A DNA stretch of 28,214 nucleotides, taken from Fragilaria crotonensis. Taxonomy: Eukaryota > Bacillariophyta > Fragilariophyceae > Fragilariales > Fragilariaceae. Both the position numbers and the translations under genes were made by a program. Location of the stretch: the NCBI GenBank assembly GCA_022925895.1, contig JAKSYS010000746.1, positions 1 through 28,214 on the forward strand. The letters are read 5' to 3'. Position 1 is the first letter of the stretch; every line of letters starts with the position of its first letter. This document shows positions 1 through 10,213 of the stretch, one piece after another. The notes under the pieces were generated by a model. It saw only the letters and a program-made list of their open reading frames with translations. It did not search any database and was not told where the DNA came from.

Positions 1-2265
1 TACCCAGTGCTGGACTCTGCTTTGCACTCTATACTAGCTCCAATGCGGCGGTTCGAGTGCACACGGGTGAAGCATATCTATACGCAATTTTTTTATTAGT
101 CACCAACGTAGCCCCTAGTATCAATTTCACGTTTCACTGGTTTCATGTATGCGAATATCTTTGAGTAGAAAAAAGTCTATCATTATCGTTCCACCATGGT
201 GGGCCGACCCCCAATGCACCGCAAGAACCATAACTTTGCCTGCTTCCATGTCGGAATGCTGTATAACCGTACTAGATACATGGCAGCAAGACAAGAAAAC
301 CATCGGGAGATGCGACCGCAACCTCCAAATGATGATGATTCTCCACGCGTGGCGGAAGGTCCGCTTCAACTTGTTGTCCACTACCAGCACCAACCAGCAG
401 CATAGGAACATTCGCGTGTATGAATTGATGAGGATCGTCCGAAGGACGAAGAAAGAAATGCTGGTATCGAGATCATTGAGCTAGTACAAGGAACTACATT
501 GTAAGGCTCACGTCAATGAGATCGAGACACACGACAAGCACGGCATCCAATGCTTCCACTTGTGATCCGATGATGCAAACCATTGAATGATATTCCAGTG
601 TAGACTGGTGTCATGTTGAAGCGGACGCTTCCAAAACACAACAATATGCATCAGGCAGCTCAGCGTAAGGCAGCATGATTGACTCACGAGACAGGAGGAA
701 ACAGCTACAACTGCGGATGTTGATGCATCCCACTGATCCCGATTTGGAAATAAACAAGGTTGGAAGAGGTGGTGACACATACGCTCCCTTGGTTGGCCTT
801 GACTGAAGCTTGAATGCGACAATACTCCCAAATGGTTCCTTCTGCGGTGATATTGTGTGCCGATTAAAAGTGGGACACCACATTGTGGATCCTATCGAAT
901 CGAACGCTGCGTGTTGCCAAAACAGTCTTCATCGGTACAATCTCAATGTTATTGAGATGCCGTGCTGATTTTGAGACAGATGGGAATCTTCAAATCAGTT
1001 CCAAGAGAGATTTGGTTGCCATTCTACAAATGACCATGTTGTGCTTTCGGATTGGCTGATGTGACGTCCAGCAGCAGTGACACTTGCGTGTGTACCGGCC
1101 GACTGTGGGATGATTTTGTATGTCGGTTTGAATCTGGTTGAGGACTTGCATTTAGACTTCCTATGCTTTCGGCTTTTCAGATCCTACGTATGAGCTGCAC
1201 TTTGGTCACAAGATCATGTACAGGTTGTTAGCGACCCGAAACCATTGCCGAGTTCGACTGTGCTGTGAGCAGATTGACTTGTGGATGATTAGATAGTGAT
1301 GCACAGAAGTAGAGCTCTTCTCAAAGAAAATTGCGCTTGGTGTTGCATGAAGGGGTAATTCACTCCAGAGCAGCAAATACTTTGTCTCGTCCTGCGCAAT
1401 GCGACTTGATAGCTCCACTAGACAATAACAAGTGATGTGACGTAGTATCTGCCGTAAAACCTGGTTTGCGATAGAGAATGAAGATGAACTTGTGTACAAT
1501 AAACTAGGTTCTCAGCACTGTTGTAATGTGAACGATCTGGACTCCATTCCAAGAGGGTCGGAGGTGGCAGGAGACAGGAGCTATGATCGGCACGCAAGGT
1601 ACTGAAAATAGATTTCCACAGCAGCTGTACATTTTGTACCAGCATCTCCTTGACGTGGGAAGAAAATATTGTGAAAAACCGTGTGCACTCGAACCGCCGC
1701 CTTGGAGGTCGTACATATGCTGGTGTACGATAAGCTCCAGAGTGGTGGTTTGTGATTTGTGGTGATGGGTGATGGGTGATATTCCGAGAGTACTCTTACG
1801 CCAATGTTATTATATTCTTGAGTCGAATAGTCCAACATTCTACAGGCTCCACTGTGCCTACCACCCTAATGGCAGCAGACATCAATATGACCACCCTATC
1901 GCCTGGGAGGACTCTGAATGCCAGGTACTATACTGCTAGATATGCCTATCACTAATTGACAAGTAGCATCCACGTCCGCACTACGCACAACACACTCGCT
2001 AGACGATCAACTATTGAGAGCGGTCCGTATCTAGATGTTGCAGTCAGGCATGACGCAATAGCTACAACAAGTGGCAGCTTCAAATATCGTCTGGATTGAA
2101 CGTTTCCGCATCGTTTCCTACGGACAGCATTGCATTTGAAGGAGCTTGCCGAAGCGTATCTATTTCTTCACATTGAAGGAACTTGCTTCTTCCCTCCATA
2201 TGATGAGTTGCCCTTTATAAGAGAAACCAAATAGTATTGCATTTGAAGCGTATGCTACCGCTTAT
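1..2265. other. Spacer without a supportable gene
   Basis: No reading frame here has a recognisable domain, a plausible length or the codon character of the neighbouring genes; the longest open stretches are about 110 codons and look random. A short tandem array of GGTGATG (almost three copies) lies at 1761-1780. No tRNA or rRNA was recognised by eye. A gene with many short exons or a non-coding RNA cannot be excluded. Confidence 0.5.
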
Positions 2266-2276
2266 TTATTTCTTGA
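2127..2276 (+). repeat. Imperfect direct repeat at 3' end of membrane gene
   Basis: Two related segments of about 45-50 bp lie at about 2127-2176 and 2233-2276. Each begins GCATTGCATTTGAAG or the close variant GTATTGCATTTGAAG, continues through GAAGCGTATCTA or a related word, and ends TATTTCTT. The second copy overlaps the stop codon of the membrane-protein gene, so the repeat probably arose by local duplication of its 3' end. Found by eye; the copies are diverged. Confidence 0.5.
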
Positions 2277-2937
2277 TGTAGAATCCATTGGGCAAGTCAT
2301 ATCCCTCCCTCCAAGTCATGCCGTTGTCCTTCGTAAAAAATTCCCTCACACGCACTAGCATTTCAACTTCCGCATCGTATTTTGGCGCAAGTCGCACCAT
2401 ATTTAACCCCACGACCACCGTAGCGAGGAAGTATAACAAGTACAGATTGAGCAGCAGCTTCGTCGAGACAGGAGCTGATATCGAAAGCGAGGATTCCAGT
2501 CTCCAGAATGATACTGCCAACAACGCACCACCAAGAGCCATGCTTGGGATTGCCATTTCGGGTAACCCAACGAGTGCAAAATACACGATACTGATGAGAT
2601 AGTAACAAGCTTCGAGAGGCAATGCGGCGCATGTGACAAACTGACAAGCATTGTTGGAAAATGGACTCGTGAGCATTCCCAGCGATCCGAGACCCAAGAT
2701 AACGCCCTTCAAAATATTGGCAGGGACAAGATTACCCAAAAGCTTCGTCTGAATTCCATTTGGACCAGATTCAAATGGAACCATGCGACCGGCATCGCCC
2801 AGCCAGGCCTGGCCAGCACCGGGAGATATCCAATCGGAGAAAGCCGGGTCGAAGAATTCCTTGATCATAAGGAAAGTGCCAACGGAGCCGAGAACGACTA
2901 TAAGGAAGGTGGATAACCACCAGGAGGTGAGTGACAT
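2266..2937 (-). CDS. Five-span membrane protein, unknown function
   Basis: A 223-residue protein that I do not recognise. Hydrophobic stretches that could cross the membrane lie at about residues 6-25, 75-92, 103-125, 128-146 and 160-181. A polar loop of about 45 residues rich in Gly and Pro separates the first two, and a charged tail of about 40 residues ends in two lysines, a possible ER-retrieval-like ending. The start is taken at the ATG preceded by CCGCCACC, a very good initiation context; an in-frame ATG five codons upstream (first base 2952) is possible, and the open frame continues further upstream. No intron is needed. An A+T-rich TATTTAATA word lies just upstream. It could be a thylakoid or endomembrane protein, but no targeting signal settles this. 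Confidence 0.7.
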   Translation of the reverse strand: MSLTSWWLSTFLIVVLGSVGTFLMIKEFFDPAFSDWISPGAGQAWLGDAGRMVPFESGPNGIQTKLLGNLVPANILKGVILGLGSLGMLTSPFSNNACQFVTCAALPLEACYYLISIVYFALVGLPEMAIPSMALGGALLAVSFWRLESSLSISAPVSTKLLLNLYLLYFLATVVVGLNMVRLAPKYDAEVEMLVRVREFFTKDNGMTWREGYDLPNGFYIKK

Positions 2938-3484
2938 GGTGGCGGATCGCATTATTAAATAGGGCTGGCTTGATATGGATGGCGAATGTATGAAGATGAA
3001 CAGAAAGCACGTGATTGTACTCGGACGACACAAAAGTAGGAACTCATCCGATGCCCAATGACAGCATTGAAGTCGAACTGAAGAATCAGGGACATGAGCT
3101 CGCTACAAGTACTGGAGTATTAATCGTACAGCTGAGTACTGGTTTTGTGTGAGCACTCGAGTGCCGGTTAAACAGTCAGTCACTAGCTAACTACTAGTAG
3201 AGTACTAGTAGTAGAGTAGACTCGAGAATACTCGTAATACAGAGAATTAACTCTGGAATTCTAATGGAAACTGGAAACAAGTATTACGAAGAAACAAGTT
3301 ATATATCTTGGAAGCACGATGTCAGTTTAGGTCCACCTGTACGAGAAAAAGCATTTCGGGCAACGGGTGACAATAGCAAGCTGTACCTAACAGTGAGAAT
3401 ACTTCATATTGCAATCGACTCCATTGCCTTCCACCTGTGTCCTGTTGGAAAAAAGAAAAGAGGGCGTAATGACGATCAGTGCGA
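2938..3484. other. Spacer with CTAGTAGAGTA-rich low complexity
   Basis: No gene supported. Positions about 3105-3245 are built from short overlapping words (CTAGTA, GAGTACT, ACTCGAG) forming small palindromes. Similar words recur in other spacers of the window. The open frame at 3264-3557 on the plus strand has no recognisable content and overlaps the H2A 3' processing region. Confidence 0.5.
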
Positions 3485-3490
3485 CTTTGT
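3485..3490 (-). promoter_or_regulatory. ACAAAG downstream element of H2A
   Basis: The hexamer ACAAAG (minus strand) starts 10 nt after the H2A hairpin. The same hexamer lies 9-10 nt after the hairpin of each of the other four histone genes here. Its position suggests the role of the histone downstream element that pairs with U7 snRNA in animals; that role is inferred. Confidence 0.6.
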
Positions 3491-3500
3491 TGTTTTGGGT

Positions 3501-3516
3501 GGATTTTGTAAAATCC
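3501..3516 (-). terminator. Histone 3' stem-loop of H2A
   Basis: On the minus strand GGATTT-TACA-AAATCC forms a 6-bp stem with a 4-nt loop, followed by ACCCA. It begins 50 nt after the H2A stop codon. Size, GG..CC base and ACCCA flank match the hairpin bound by SLBP in replication-dependent histone mRNAs of animals and some algae. Confidence 0.85.
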
Positions 3517-3566
3517 GGTTGTTGGCGAGGGAGTGTTTCCCTCAGTTGAGGCGCTGAATAATGAAT

Positions 3567-3941
3567 TTATTTGGCGCTCTTTTTTGGAAGAAGGACAGCG
3601 TGGATGTTTGGCAAGACACCACCAGACGCGATAGTGACTCCTCCAAGAAGCTTGTTGAGCTCCTCGTCGTTCTTGATGGCGAGGGTAAGGTGACGTGGCA
3701 CGATACGGCTCTTCTTGTTATCACGGGCGGCATTTCCGGCGAGTTCGAGGATCTCGGCACAGAGGTACTCGAGGACAGCGGCCAAGTAAACGGGGGCGCC
3801 GGCACCCATTCGAGTGGCATACTTTCCTTGACGAAGGTAACGCCCGATACGACCGACTGGGAACTGAAGACCAGCCTTGGAGGAAGCAGTGGTGGACTTC
3901 TTCTCACCACGGCCTCCCTTACCCTTTCCTTTTCCTGACAT
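3567..3941 (-). CDS. H2A: Histone H2A
   Basis: A complete intronless core histone of 124 residues. After a basic Gly/Lys-rich tail it has the H2A signature [15 protein letters not shown] (about residues 22-36), the histone-fold helices with [21 protein letters not shown], the [12 protein letters not shown] segment, the acidic-patch stretch [12 protein letters not shown], and the docking end [17 protein letters not shown]. The C-terminus lacks the SQ[E/D] motif of H2A.X, and the acidic patch is the ordinary H2A one, not that of H2A.Z, so this is a canonical replication-type H2A that pairs with H2B in the nucleosome. The ATG chosen is the standard histone start; the frame is open 32 codons upstream but that part is not histone. 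It is divergent from H2B with 289 bp between the start codons, and its mRNA ends in a histone-type hairpin, suggesting S-phase control. Confidence 0.98.
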   Translation of the reverse strand: MSGKGKGKGGRGEKKSTTASSKAGLQFPVGRIGRYLRQGKYATRMGAGAPVYLAAVLEYLCAEILELAGNAARDNKKSRIVPRHLTLAIKNDEELNKLLGGVTIASGGVLPNIHAVLLPKKSAK

Positions 3942-3980
3942 GATTGCTTTGTAGTTGTTATGAGTGAAGCGGAATTGCTT

Positions 3981-3993
3981 TTTTGTGAGCTTC
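3981..3993 (-). promoter_or_regulatory. Mirrored 13-mer, H2A side
   Basis: GAAGCTCACAAAA on the minus strand, 39 nt upstream of the H2A ATG. The identical 13-mer lies on the plus strand upstream of H2B. It may be a shared initiator or leader element; function inferred from position only. Confidence 0.6.
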
Positions 3994-4112
3994 CAATGGA
4001 AGTCTGCGTTGCAACTTGATTCGAAAATGTTTGACATGCGCGCGCTCGATAGATTTAGCTCTGTACAAAGATGGAGTGTCTGTCTCCATCCGTTTTGATT
4101 GCTCGTTCAGAA

Positions 4113-4119
4113 TGGCGCG
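4113..4119 (+). promoter_or_regulatory. E2F-like TGGCGCG site, H2A/H2B promoter
   Basis: TGGCGCG in the sequence AATGGCGCGG, close to the E2F/DP consensus TTSGCGC. The same word appears in the H1 and H4/H3 promoter regions. Binding by a diatom E2F is inferred. Confidence 0.5.
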
Positions 4120-4190
4120 GCGTAGGAATGTACCTACCAACTTTCGTAGACCGCTTGTACGTACCGCCTATTGTTTCCTCTCCTCTTATC

Positions 4191-4203
4191 GAAGCTCACA
4201 AAA
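4191..4203 (+). promoter_or_regulatory. Mirrored 13-mer, H2B side
   Basis: GAAGCTCACAAAA on the plus strand, 27 nt upstream of the H2B ATG, the partner of the copy at 3981-3993. The following ACAAAACTC word is also found upstream of H1 (about 5772-5780). Confidence 0.6.
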
Positions 4204-4230
4204 CTCGATCGAGATTTCTTTATCGCAACC

Positions 4231-4651
4231 ATGGCCAAGACACCTTCCAAGCAATCTGCCAAGGCCCCTAAGAAGGCCTCGACTTCCACCAAGTCTAAGA
4301 AGCGTACCGAGACCTACTCTTCTTACATCTACAAGGTTCTCAAGCAGGTCCACCCCGATACCGGTATCTCCAAGAAGGGCATGTCCATCATGAACTCCTT
4401 CATTAACGACATCTTCGAGCGTATCGCCACTGAGGCTGGAAAGTTGGCAACCTACAACAAGAAGGCTACCCTGTAAGTTTGATGAACATGACGAAACGTT
4501 TCCTCGCCGTAACCACGATCTCACCTTACCACTCAAATACAGTTCCAGCAGAGAGATTCAGACTGCCGTTCGCCTCATGCTCCCTGGTGAGCTCGCCAAG
4601 CATGCCGTCAGTGAGGGAACCAAGGCCGTCACCAAATTCTCCTCTGCTTAA
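4231..4651 (+). CDS. H2B: Histone H2B (one intron)
   Basis: A complete core histone of 116 residues, coded by exons 4231-4472 and 4543-4651. The N-terminal tail is short and rich in Lys, Ser and Ala. The fold begins with [25 protein letters not shown], continues with [16 protein letters not shown], and ends with [29 protein letters not shown]; the last contains the lysine that is ubiquitinated in other eukaryotes. The 70-nt intron runs from GTAAGT to ACAG and interrupts the leucine codon of the ATLSSREIQ segment; removing it restores the canonical H2B sequence exactly. It is divergent from H2A. The 3' hairpin starts 44 nt after the stop. An intron in a gene with a replication-type hairpin is unlike animal replication-dependent histone genes. 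Confidence 0.97.
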
Positions 4652-4695
4652 GCAGCAAATGACAAGAAGTGTTCAAAGAATGCTCTCAAACAACC

Positions 4696-4711
4696 GGATT
4701 TTTCAAAATCC
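4696..4711 (+). terminator. Histone 3' stem-loop of H2B
   Basis: GGATTT-TTCA-AAATCC followed by ACCCC, 44 nt after the H2B stop. Same architecture as the hairpins of the other four histone genes. Confidence 0.85.
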
Positions 4712-4720
4712 ACCCCATCA

Positions 4721-4726
4721 ACAAAG
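4721..4726 (+). promoter_or_regulatory. ACAAAG downstream element of H2B
   Basis: ACAAAG, starting 9 nt after the end of the hairpin. Candidate pairing site for a U7-like snRNA, by position and conservation among the five genes. Confidence 0.6.
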
Positions 4727-5516
4727 TCACCTCTGTAATCACTTTGCTCAATTGACCCTATGCATGGGACCAACTTCGGTAGTAAAGTAGTTCAGGAAAT
4801 CTCTTTTGAATTCCAATCGAGAGGCTGTGTCGACAAGTAATGCTATCCTTTATTGCACGGCAGTACTGTAAGTATGCCTAGTACAAAACGACATTGAAAC
4901 AGTGTGCTTGCTATACCGTTTTCGAGGAGAGACGACTCCACTCACTCGTGGTGATAATGGGGAATCTGGTTGTTTACCAATAATCTAGACCTTGCTTTGT
5001 TCTTCAATTTTTGTGGTCGTTCCTGCATAAGTCGAGCACGTCAATGACAGATGAATATGTGCCTGTCCCACCTCAACAAATTAGCGAGCGGCAATCCTCC
5101 GTTGCGAGATGGCGAAAAGTTGGGCCTGTAAGACCATGGTGCACTAGAGCTGGGTTGTCGTGTTGGGAGCATTGCTTTGTTTTTACCCTGGTAGTGCAGT
5201 ACGGAAAGAGACTCCGCGCTTTGTGTATCTATTTATCATGCATTAGAAGTGTTCGTATAAGCCTGAAAGAGGTGTGCATAGCTAAGGGCATCGTGCATGC
5301 TAGCATGATTCATGTTTCATGTGTTCATGTGACATGTGACTGTCGGAGCAAGATCACATGCGACGAAACTCAGCGCTCAAGGCAGGAGCTTGCACGCCGC
5401 ACCAGGAGTGATTCACAGGAGTTAAATAATTCATCAAGGATAGAGATGAAGATATCGACAAGTGAATTTAAAATTTGACGTCTTGCATCAGTCCGCCTGA
5501 AGGGCATCGTCCAAAG
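4727..5516. other. Spacer between H2B and H1
   Basis: No gene supported. The plus-strand open frame at 5011-5478 shows no known motif. Positions about 5290-5340 hold a cluster of CATG words including GCATGCTAGCATG and repeated TTCATGTG/CATGTGAC. A TGACGTC (CRE-like) word lies at 5476-5482. Confidence 0.5.
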
Positions 5517-5812
5517 TGGCGCGGATAAAGGTGAGTAGAAAATGTACCATCACACTGTCGTAGGCTTGTACTCCAGTACAGGACCCGTCACTTGCGACTT
5601 CACACAAACGTTTCAAACGAAAAGGTAAATCTGATGGCGCATGACGTCCTGCTTTCAAGAGCGTTCCTTTCGATCGAGAGAGTCCAATGAGCGATTCGGA
5701 GAGATATGCTATCTGTTATCAGCGGTTGTTTTGATCACCTCGTAGTTCGTTCCGTCTGAAATGCATTTCTGACAAAACTCTTCAACGCGATTTGCAGTTT
5801 ACTCTCATTACC
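5517..5812 (+). promoter_or_regulatory. H1 promoter region
   Basis: The region begins with a TGGCGCG E2F-like word (5517-5523) and contains TGACGTC (5642-5648), CCAAT (5684-5688), and ACAAAACTC about 40 nt before the H1 start codon, which is shared with the H2B upstream region. The transcription start is not visible. Confidence 0.5.
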
Positions 5813-6398
5813 ATGACCTACAAGGAAGACATCGTCGCGGCCATCGCGGAGCTCAAGGAACGCAATGGATCGTCCGCGATCGCAATCAAGAAGTTGATGC
5901 AGTCCAAGCCTCCCAAGGACAAGAAGTGGTTTAACTACACCTTCTTGCAGGCCCTCAAGAGCGGAGTTACCAGCGGTGATTTCATCCAGCTCAAGAACTC
6001 CTACAAGCTCTCCGCTGACTTCAAGAAGGCTTCTACCGCCAAGCCAAAGGCCAAGGCAGTCGTTGCCAAGAAGAAGGCAACTGCAACGAAGAAAGTTTCT
6101 GCTCCTAAGAAGAAGGCTAACCGCGACAAAGGCGAAGACATCTACCACCAAGAAGGTTTCGGCTCCAAAGAAGAAGGCTACCGCCCCAAAGAAGCCCTCT
6201 GCTACTAAGAAGGTGTCTGCTCCAAAGAAGCCTTCGGTTAAGAAGGATTCTGCTCCCAAAAAGGAAAAGGCTGCCCCTAAGAAGAAGGTCGCAGCACCTA
6301 AGAAGGTTGCGGCTCCAAAGAAGAAGGCACCTGTCACCAAGAAGGCCCCGGCTCCAAAGAAGGAAAAGGCGCCTGTTCCTGAGGCCAAGGCGGAGTAG
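5813..6398 (+). pseudogene. H1: Histone H1 with one-base frame break
   Basis: Linker histone. Residues 1-70 form the winged-helix H15 domain: TYKEDIVAAIAELKERNGSS, then a lysine-rich helix, WFNYTFLQALKSGV and DFIQLKNSYKLS. It starts at the ATG in context ATTACC-ATG; upstream in-frame codons have no ATG. The rest is the Lys/Ala/Pro tail built on repeats such as KKVSAPKK. At 6119-6120 one extra A (GCTAACC where the repeat predicts GCTACC) breaks the frame. Reading on gives a non-repetitive tail that stops near 6208; shifting by one restores the lysine repeat through to the TAG at 6396-6398. The restored length would be about 194 residues. The hairpin downstream is intact and the tail repeat on both sides is conserved, so a sequencing or assembly indel in a low-complexity stretch is at least as likely as a real mutation. 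No plausible intron bridges the break. Confidence 0.85.
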
Positions 6399-6457
6399 GC
6401 AATGAAGTGATCTGTTATCGCCAATCCCGGGGCCATGCGGGTCCCAAACTAAAACCT

Positions 6458-6473
6458 GGATTTTTTAAAATCC
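6458..6473 (+). terminator. Histone 3' stem-loop of H1
   Basis: GGATTT-TTTA-AAATCC followed by ACCCA, 59 nt after the H1 stop. It has the same stem as H2A, H2B and H4 with a different loop. Confidence 0.83.
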
Positions 6474-6482
6474 ACCCAAATC

Positions 6483-6488
6483 ACAAAG
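6483..6488 (+). promoter_or_regulatory. ACAAAG downstream element of H1
   Basis: ACAAAG, starting 9 nt after the end of the H1 hairpin, in step with the other histone genes. Confidence 0.58.
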
Positions 6489-6705
6489 AATCCTCAATTC
6501 ATCGACATCTCTTGCATCACAAAAAAGCATTCGTGTTGGGACCGGAACACGACACCACTTTCGTTACTTGACTGTTGAGGAACTTAATCTGACATTTAAA
6601 TGAATTCGCCTTGGGAATTCACGAAGTTTCATCGTATAGCCATGATATAATTGAATATAGTTGCCTGCAATCGATCTATTTAACTCAAAGTGCTTTCAAG
6701 CTATA

Positions 6706-7784
6706 TCAAATCTCCACGTCAGAAGGATAATCATCGTCAACCCACTCAACATCTGCAAGTTCCATGTCAGGCGGGAAGTCGTCCGAGCTGTCTGTTGTAT
6801 CAGACGAACTTGCCTCCTTTTCCTCGATTACCGTTTTGTCAAGGGCACCAGCGCGGACAAAGACACGAAGCTGATCAACCACACCAAGTTTGCTTCGACT
6901 AATGCGAAGGGTGTCGTCCAAATAGGTGGTATCAAAGGAGCCAGTATTCAAGAATTCTCCAAAAGGTACATCAATGCCCAAAATCTCGGCACCGGCAGGA
7001 TCCAACAATTGACTTGTTCCCGCAACATTAACTACCGGTATTAGGAAGCAACGGAAAACATGAAAGTTAGGAATCGTTTGACATCAAGCTAATTTCTTTT
7101 GACGACAAACCGAGTAGAGTACTTACGAACAACACTTTGCAAACTCAGCTTTGTCGTGAGGGTAGGGATGATACTCTCAACCTCCGCCTTATGCACCAGG
7201 GTCACCGTCGACTTTGTTAACTCCAACGGATTGAGATTGAACGACTTGAGGACATCTGGTAGATTCTCGAGCACCTCTGCCAATGTGGAAGGTGGCATGT
7301 ACTCAATCACATGATCCACTCGATCGACAGTGGTGCTACCGTGTATCGAACGAATGCGCTGCACGACCTTAATGCTACGATCGAAAGATTGACGAGCCTG
7401 TTTGAGAGGGCCTTCGTTAAGGAATGGAATCTTGGAGGTGTCGATGCCTGTCATCTCGGTTGCGACAGTCGTACACAGCAATACCCAATCGCCTTGATAG
7501 AGATTTTGAAAATCATCAAGCGTTGGAGGCGAAGCCACCGCTTCAAGTTCGGCAACGGCCTGAGTCAAGTCGGACTTGGCCTTTGAATCGTAGACGAACA
7601 CACCAAAATCAGATTTGATGCGCTCAGCGACGCTAATGAGACTTTCCTTGGTAGCATGCGCTGTCGCTAGAGCATGCAAGGGCGACGACCTGGTCAAGAA
7701 TGACGGTTTTACGATCGCATTTTGACTTTGAAAAGCGGTAGAGACAGGCACCAATAGCGTGAAGAACATAAACGATTTCATCAT
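6706..7784 (-). CDS. Plastid PAP/fibrillin-family protein (two exons)
   Basis: Plastid-lipid-associated (fibrillin) protein of 327 residues, coded by exons 7127-7784 and 6706-7031. These proteins bind lipids in plastoglobules and thylakoids. The start is a hydrophobic signal peptide (residues 2-17) with STA then Phe18 at the predicted cleavage site, the signature of import into diatom plastids. The domain begins with ESLISVAERIKSDFG, then AVAELEAVASPPTLDDFQNLYQGDWVLLCTT (about residues 77-107), and ends with FDTTYLDDTLRISR (252-265) and LRVFVR (274-279), the usual C-terminal signature. The 95-nt intron (7032-7126) starts GTAAGTACT and ends GGTAG; splicing joins VV to LNVAG in frame and brings the final signature into the domain. 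The last 40 residues are acidic and Ser-rich. It lies inside the histone cluster but has no histone hairpin. Confidence 0.88.
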
Positions 7785-8423
7785 GCTTCCCTTTTGTGGC
7801 GATTTTTATCGTAGTCTATCCAGAGTGGCAGAGGGCGTTCGACGACGATGGTGTGGCATATGCTGATTTCAGACTTCAATCATATCTTGTACTCGAGTAT
7901 GCTGGAGGCTGGAGTGTGGAATGTTGGAACAGCTGTTCTACCGAGTTCCAGTAAATTACGGTTTGTGCGTTTGCCCAAGTAACTGTACTTAAAACGTAAC
8001 AGTACTTTCGACGTCAGAGTAGAGTGTACTGTACCTGTTACATACCTTTTACCTTGTGGTGCCCGTTTGTACTTCGTATGTTCATACATGAATCCTGTGG
8101 ATTCCCAGAATCGGACAACAACAGAACCGCGACAAGGAGGCTTGCATTCATAATGGAGTCAACATCTCGTCATCGAGTACAACGTGCAAGGTGTTGTACC
8201 ACAAGTGATCACAAGTGGAATACACGAACATCACAGTTTCCTTCAGGTTAAGTTGAACGAACTGTACTTCGCATTAAGCATGTTACAATAGCGCACAAGG
8301 TCATACGGACTTGACGTTCCTCTCTGAGTGCATGACACCGGAGACGCGATGAATTACAGGTACTACGAGAGAGTAAGAGTTGACCTGAGTGTTAACTCAA
8401 GACACGGTCTTTTTGCAATGTGC
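7785..8423. other. Spacer between PAP/fibrillin and H4
   Basis: No gene supported. The open frames here are short and without motifs. The stretch 7886-8090 has several GTAC and ACTCGAG words of the sort seen in other spacers. Confidence 0.5.
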
Positions 8424-8429
8424 CTTTGT
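8424..8429 (-). promoter_or_regulatory. ACAAAG downstream element of H4
   Basis: ACAAAG on the minus strand, starting 9 nt after the end of the H4 hairpin; same position as in the other four histone genes. Confidence 0.6.
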
Positions 8430-8438
8430 TGTTGGGGT

Positions 8439-8454
8439 GGATTTTGAAAAATCC
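8439..8454 (-). terminator. Histone 3' stem-loop of H4
   Basis: On the minus strand GGATTT-TTCA-AAATCC followed by ACCCC, 64 nt after the H4 stop. Stem and loop are identical to those of H2B. Confidence 0.85.
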
Positions 8455-8518
8455 GGTTGATTTGATTTGGCTCATACGAACACAGGAAGTGTCGAATGGG
8501 CGTGGCTTTTGAGGGTGC

Positions 8519-9696
<1,178 letters not shown>

Positions 9697-9753
9697 ATTG
9701 TTTGCCTTGCGTTTCCGACTCTCGTGAACGCAAGCAAACAAAACCAACAAACT

Positions 9754-9769
9754 GGTTTCCTTCGAAACC
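9754..9769 (+). terminator. Histone 3' stem-loop of H3
   Basis: GGTTTC-CTTC-GAAACC followed by ACCCA, 57 nt after the H3 stop. Compared with the GGATTT/AAATCC stem of the other genes, the third and sixth pairs are changed on both sides, so pairing is kept by covariation. This is strong evidence for a functional RNA hairpin. Confidence 0.87.
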
Positions 9770-9779
9770 ACCCAAACCT

Positions 9780-9785
9780 ACAAAG
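9780..9785 (+). promoter_or_regulatory. ACAAAG downstream element of H3
   Basis: ACAAAG, starting 10 nt after the end of the H3 hairpin, as for H2A. Confidence 0.6.
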
Positions 9786-10140
9786 ACAATACAAATTGGA
9801 ATTGCACGAGGACATGGCAAGTACTCCGTACTCGGAGTCCTTGACATAAAAAAGAGCATCTCACTCTGTAGTCTATAGTTTAATGGAACCTTGTACACGG
9901 ATTACTATAGAGAAAAGTCAGTATAATTTCATCAGGATGAGGTATGAGGCAACTGTACGCTTGTAGCTCACTTGCTTTGAGTAGATGCAGCTGATGATCA
10001 AATCCGCATCGTCTCGAGACATGACAGTAAGCAGTAAATTCTGTACAGTAACGTTCATTCACCCCGTCGCAGAACAGACCGCGTCTTCGATCCATCCACG
10101 CACACCACCAACCAAAATATTTGATGTGAAGTGTGAAGCT
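9786..10140. other. Spacer between H3 and the RRM gene
   Basis: No gene supported. A small hairpin-forming sequence, ACTCCG-TACT-CGGAGT, lies at about 9824-9839. The minus-strand open frame at 9880-10380 mostly overlaps the start of the RRM gene and has no known motif. Confidence 0.5.
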
Positions 10141-10147
10141 TATAAAA
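10141..10147 (+). promoter_or_regulatory. TATA box of the RRM gene
   Basis: TATAAAA 66 nt before the chosen ATG of the two-RRM gene. Spacing is compatible with a short 5' leader. Confidence 0.5.
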
Positions 10148-10213
10148 CATTTGGAATCTGAAATACGCCTCGAGTGAGTTCCAAAACTGTACACTTCGCT
10201 TTCCGATTTGACC

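Larger units (their letters stand above)
3942..4230. promoter_or_regulatory. Shared divergent H2A/H2B promoter region
   Basis: The 289 bp between the H2A and H2B start codons must carry both promoters. It contains a CCAAT box (3993-3997), one TGGCGCG E2F-like word (4113-4119), and a 13-mer GAAGCTCACAAAA that occurs twice in mirror arrangement, once per gene. No convincing TATA box was seen. Confidence 0.75.

Noticed and set aside
44-70. GGTTCGAGT, like the T-loop of a tRNA
   Set aside because: The flanking bases do not form a T-stem and no acceptor or anticodon arm could be matched.
3264-3557. Possible small gene on the plus strand before H2A
   Set aside because: No recognisable content; it overlaps the antisense of the H2A hairpin and downstream element.
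4186-4536. Minus-strand open frame over H2B
   Set aside because: Shadow of the H2B coding strand; no known motif, while the plus strand encodes a near-perfect H2B.
5011-5478. Plus-strand open frame of 155 codons upstream of H1
   Set aside because: No domain, odd composition, a run of CATG words inside, and it would end where the H1 promoter begins.
5735-6436. Minus-strand open frame of 233 codons rich in Phe, Gly and Ala
   Set aside because: It is the antisense of the lysine/alanine-rich H1 tail; its repeats mirror the H1 codons and no domain is present.
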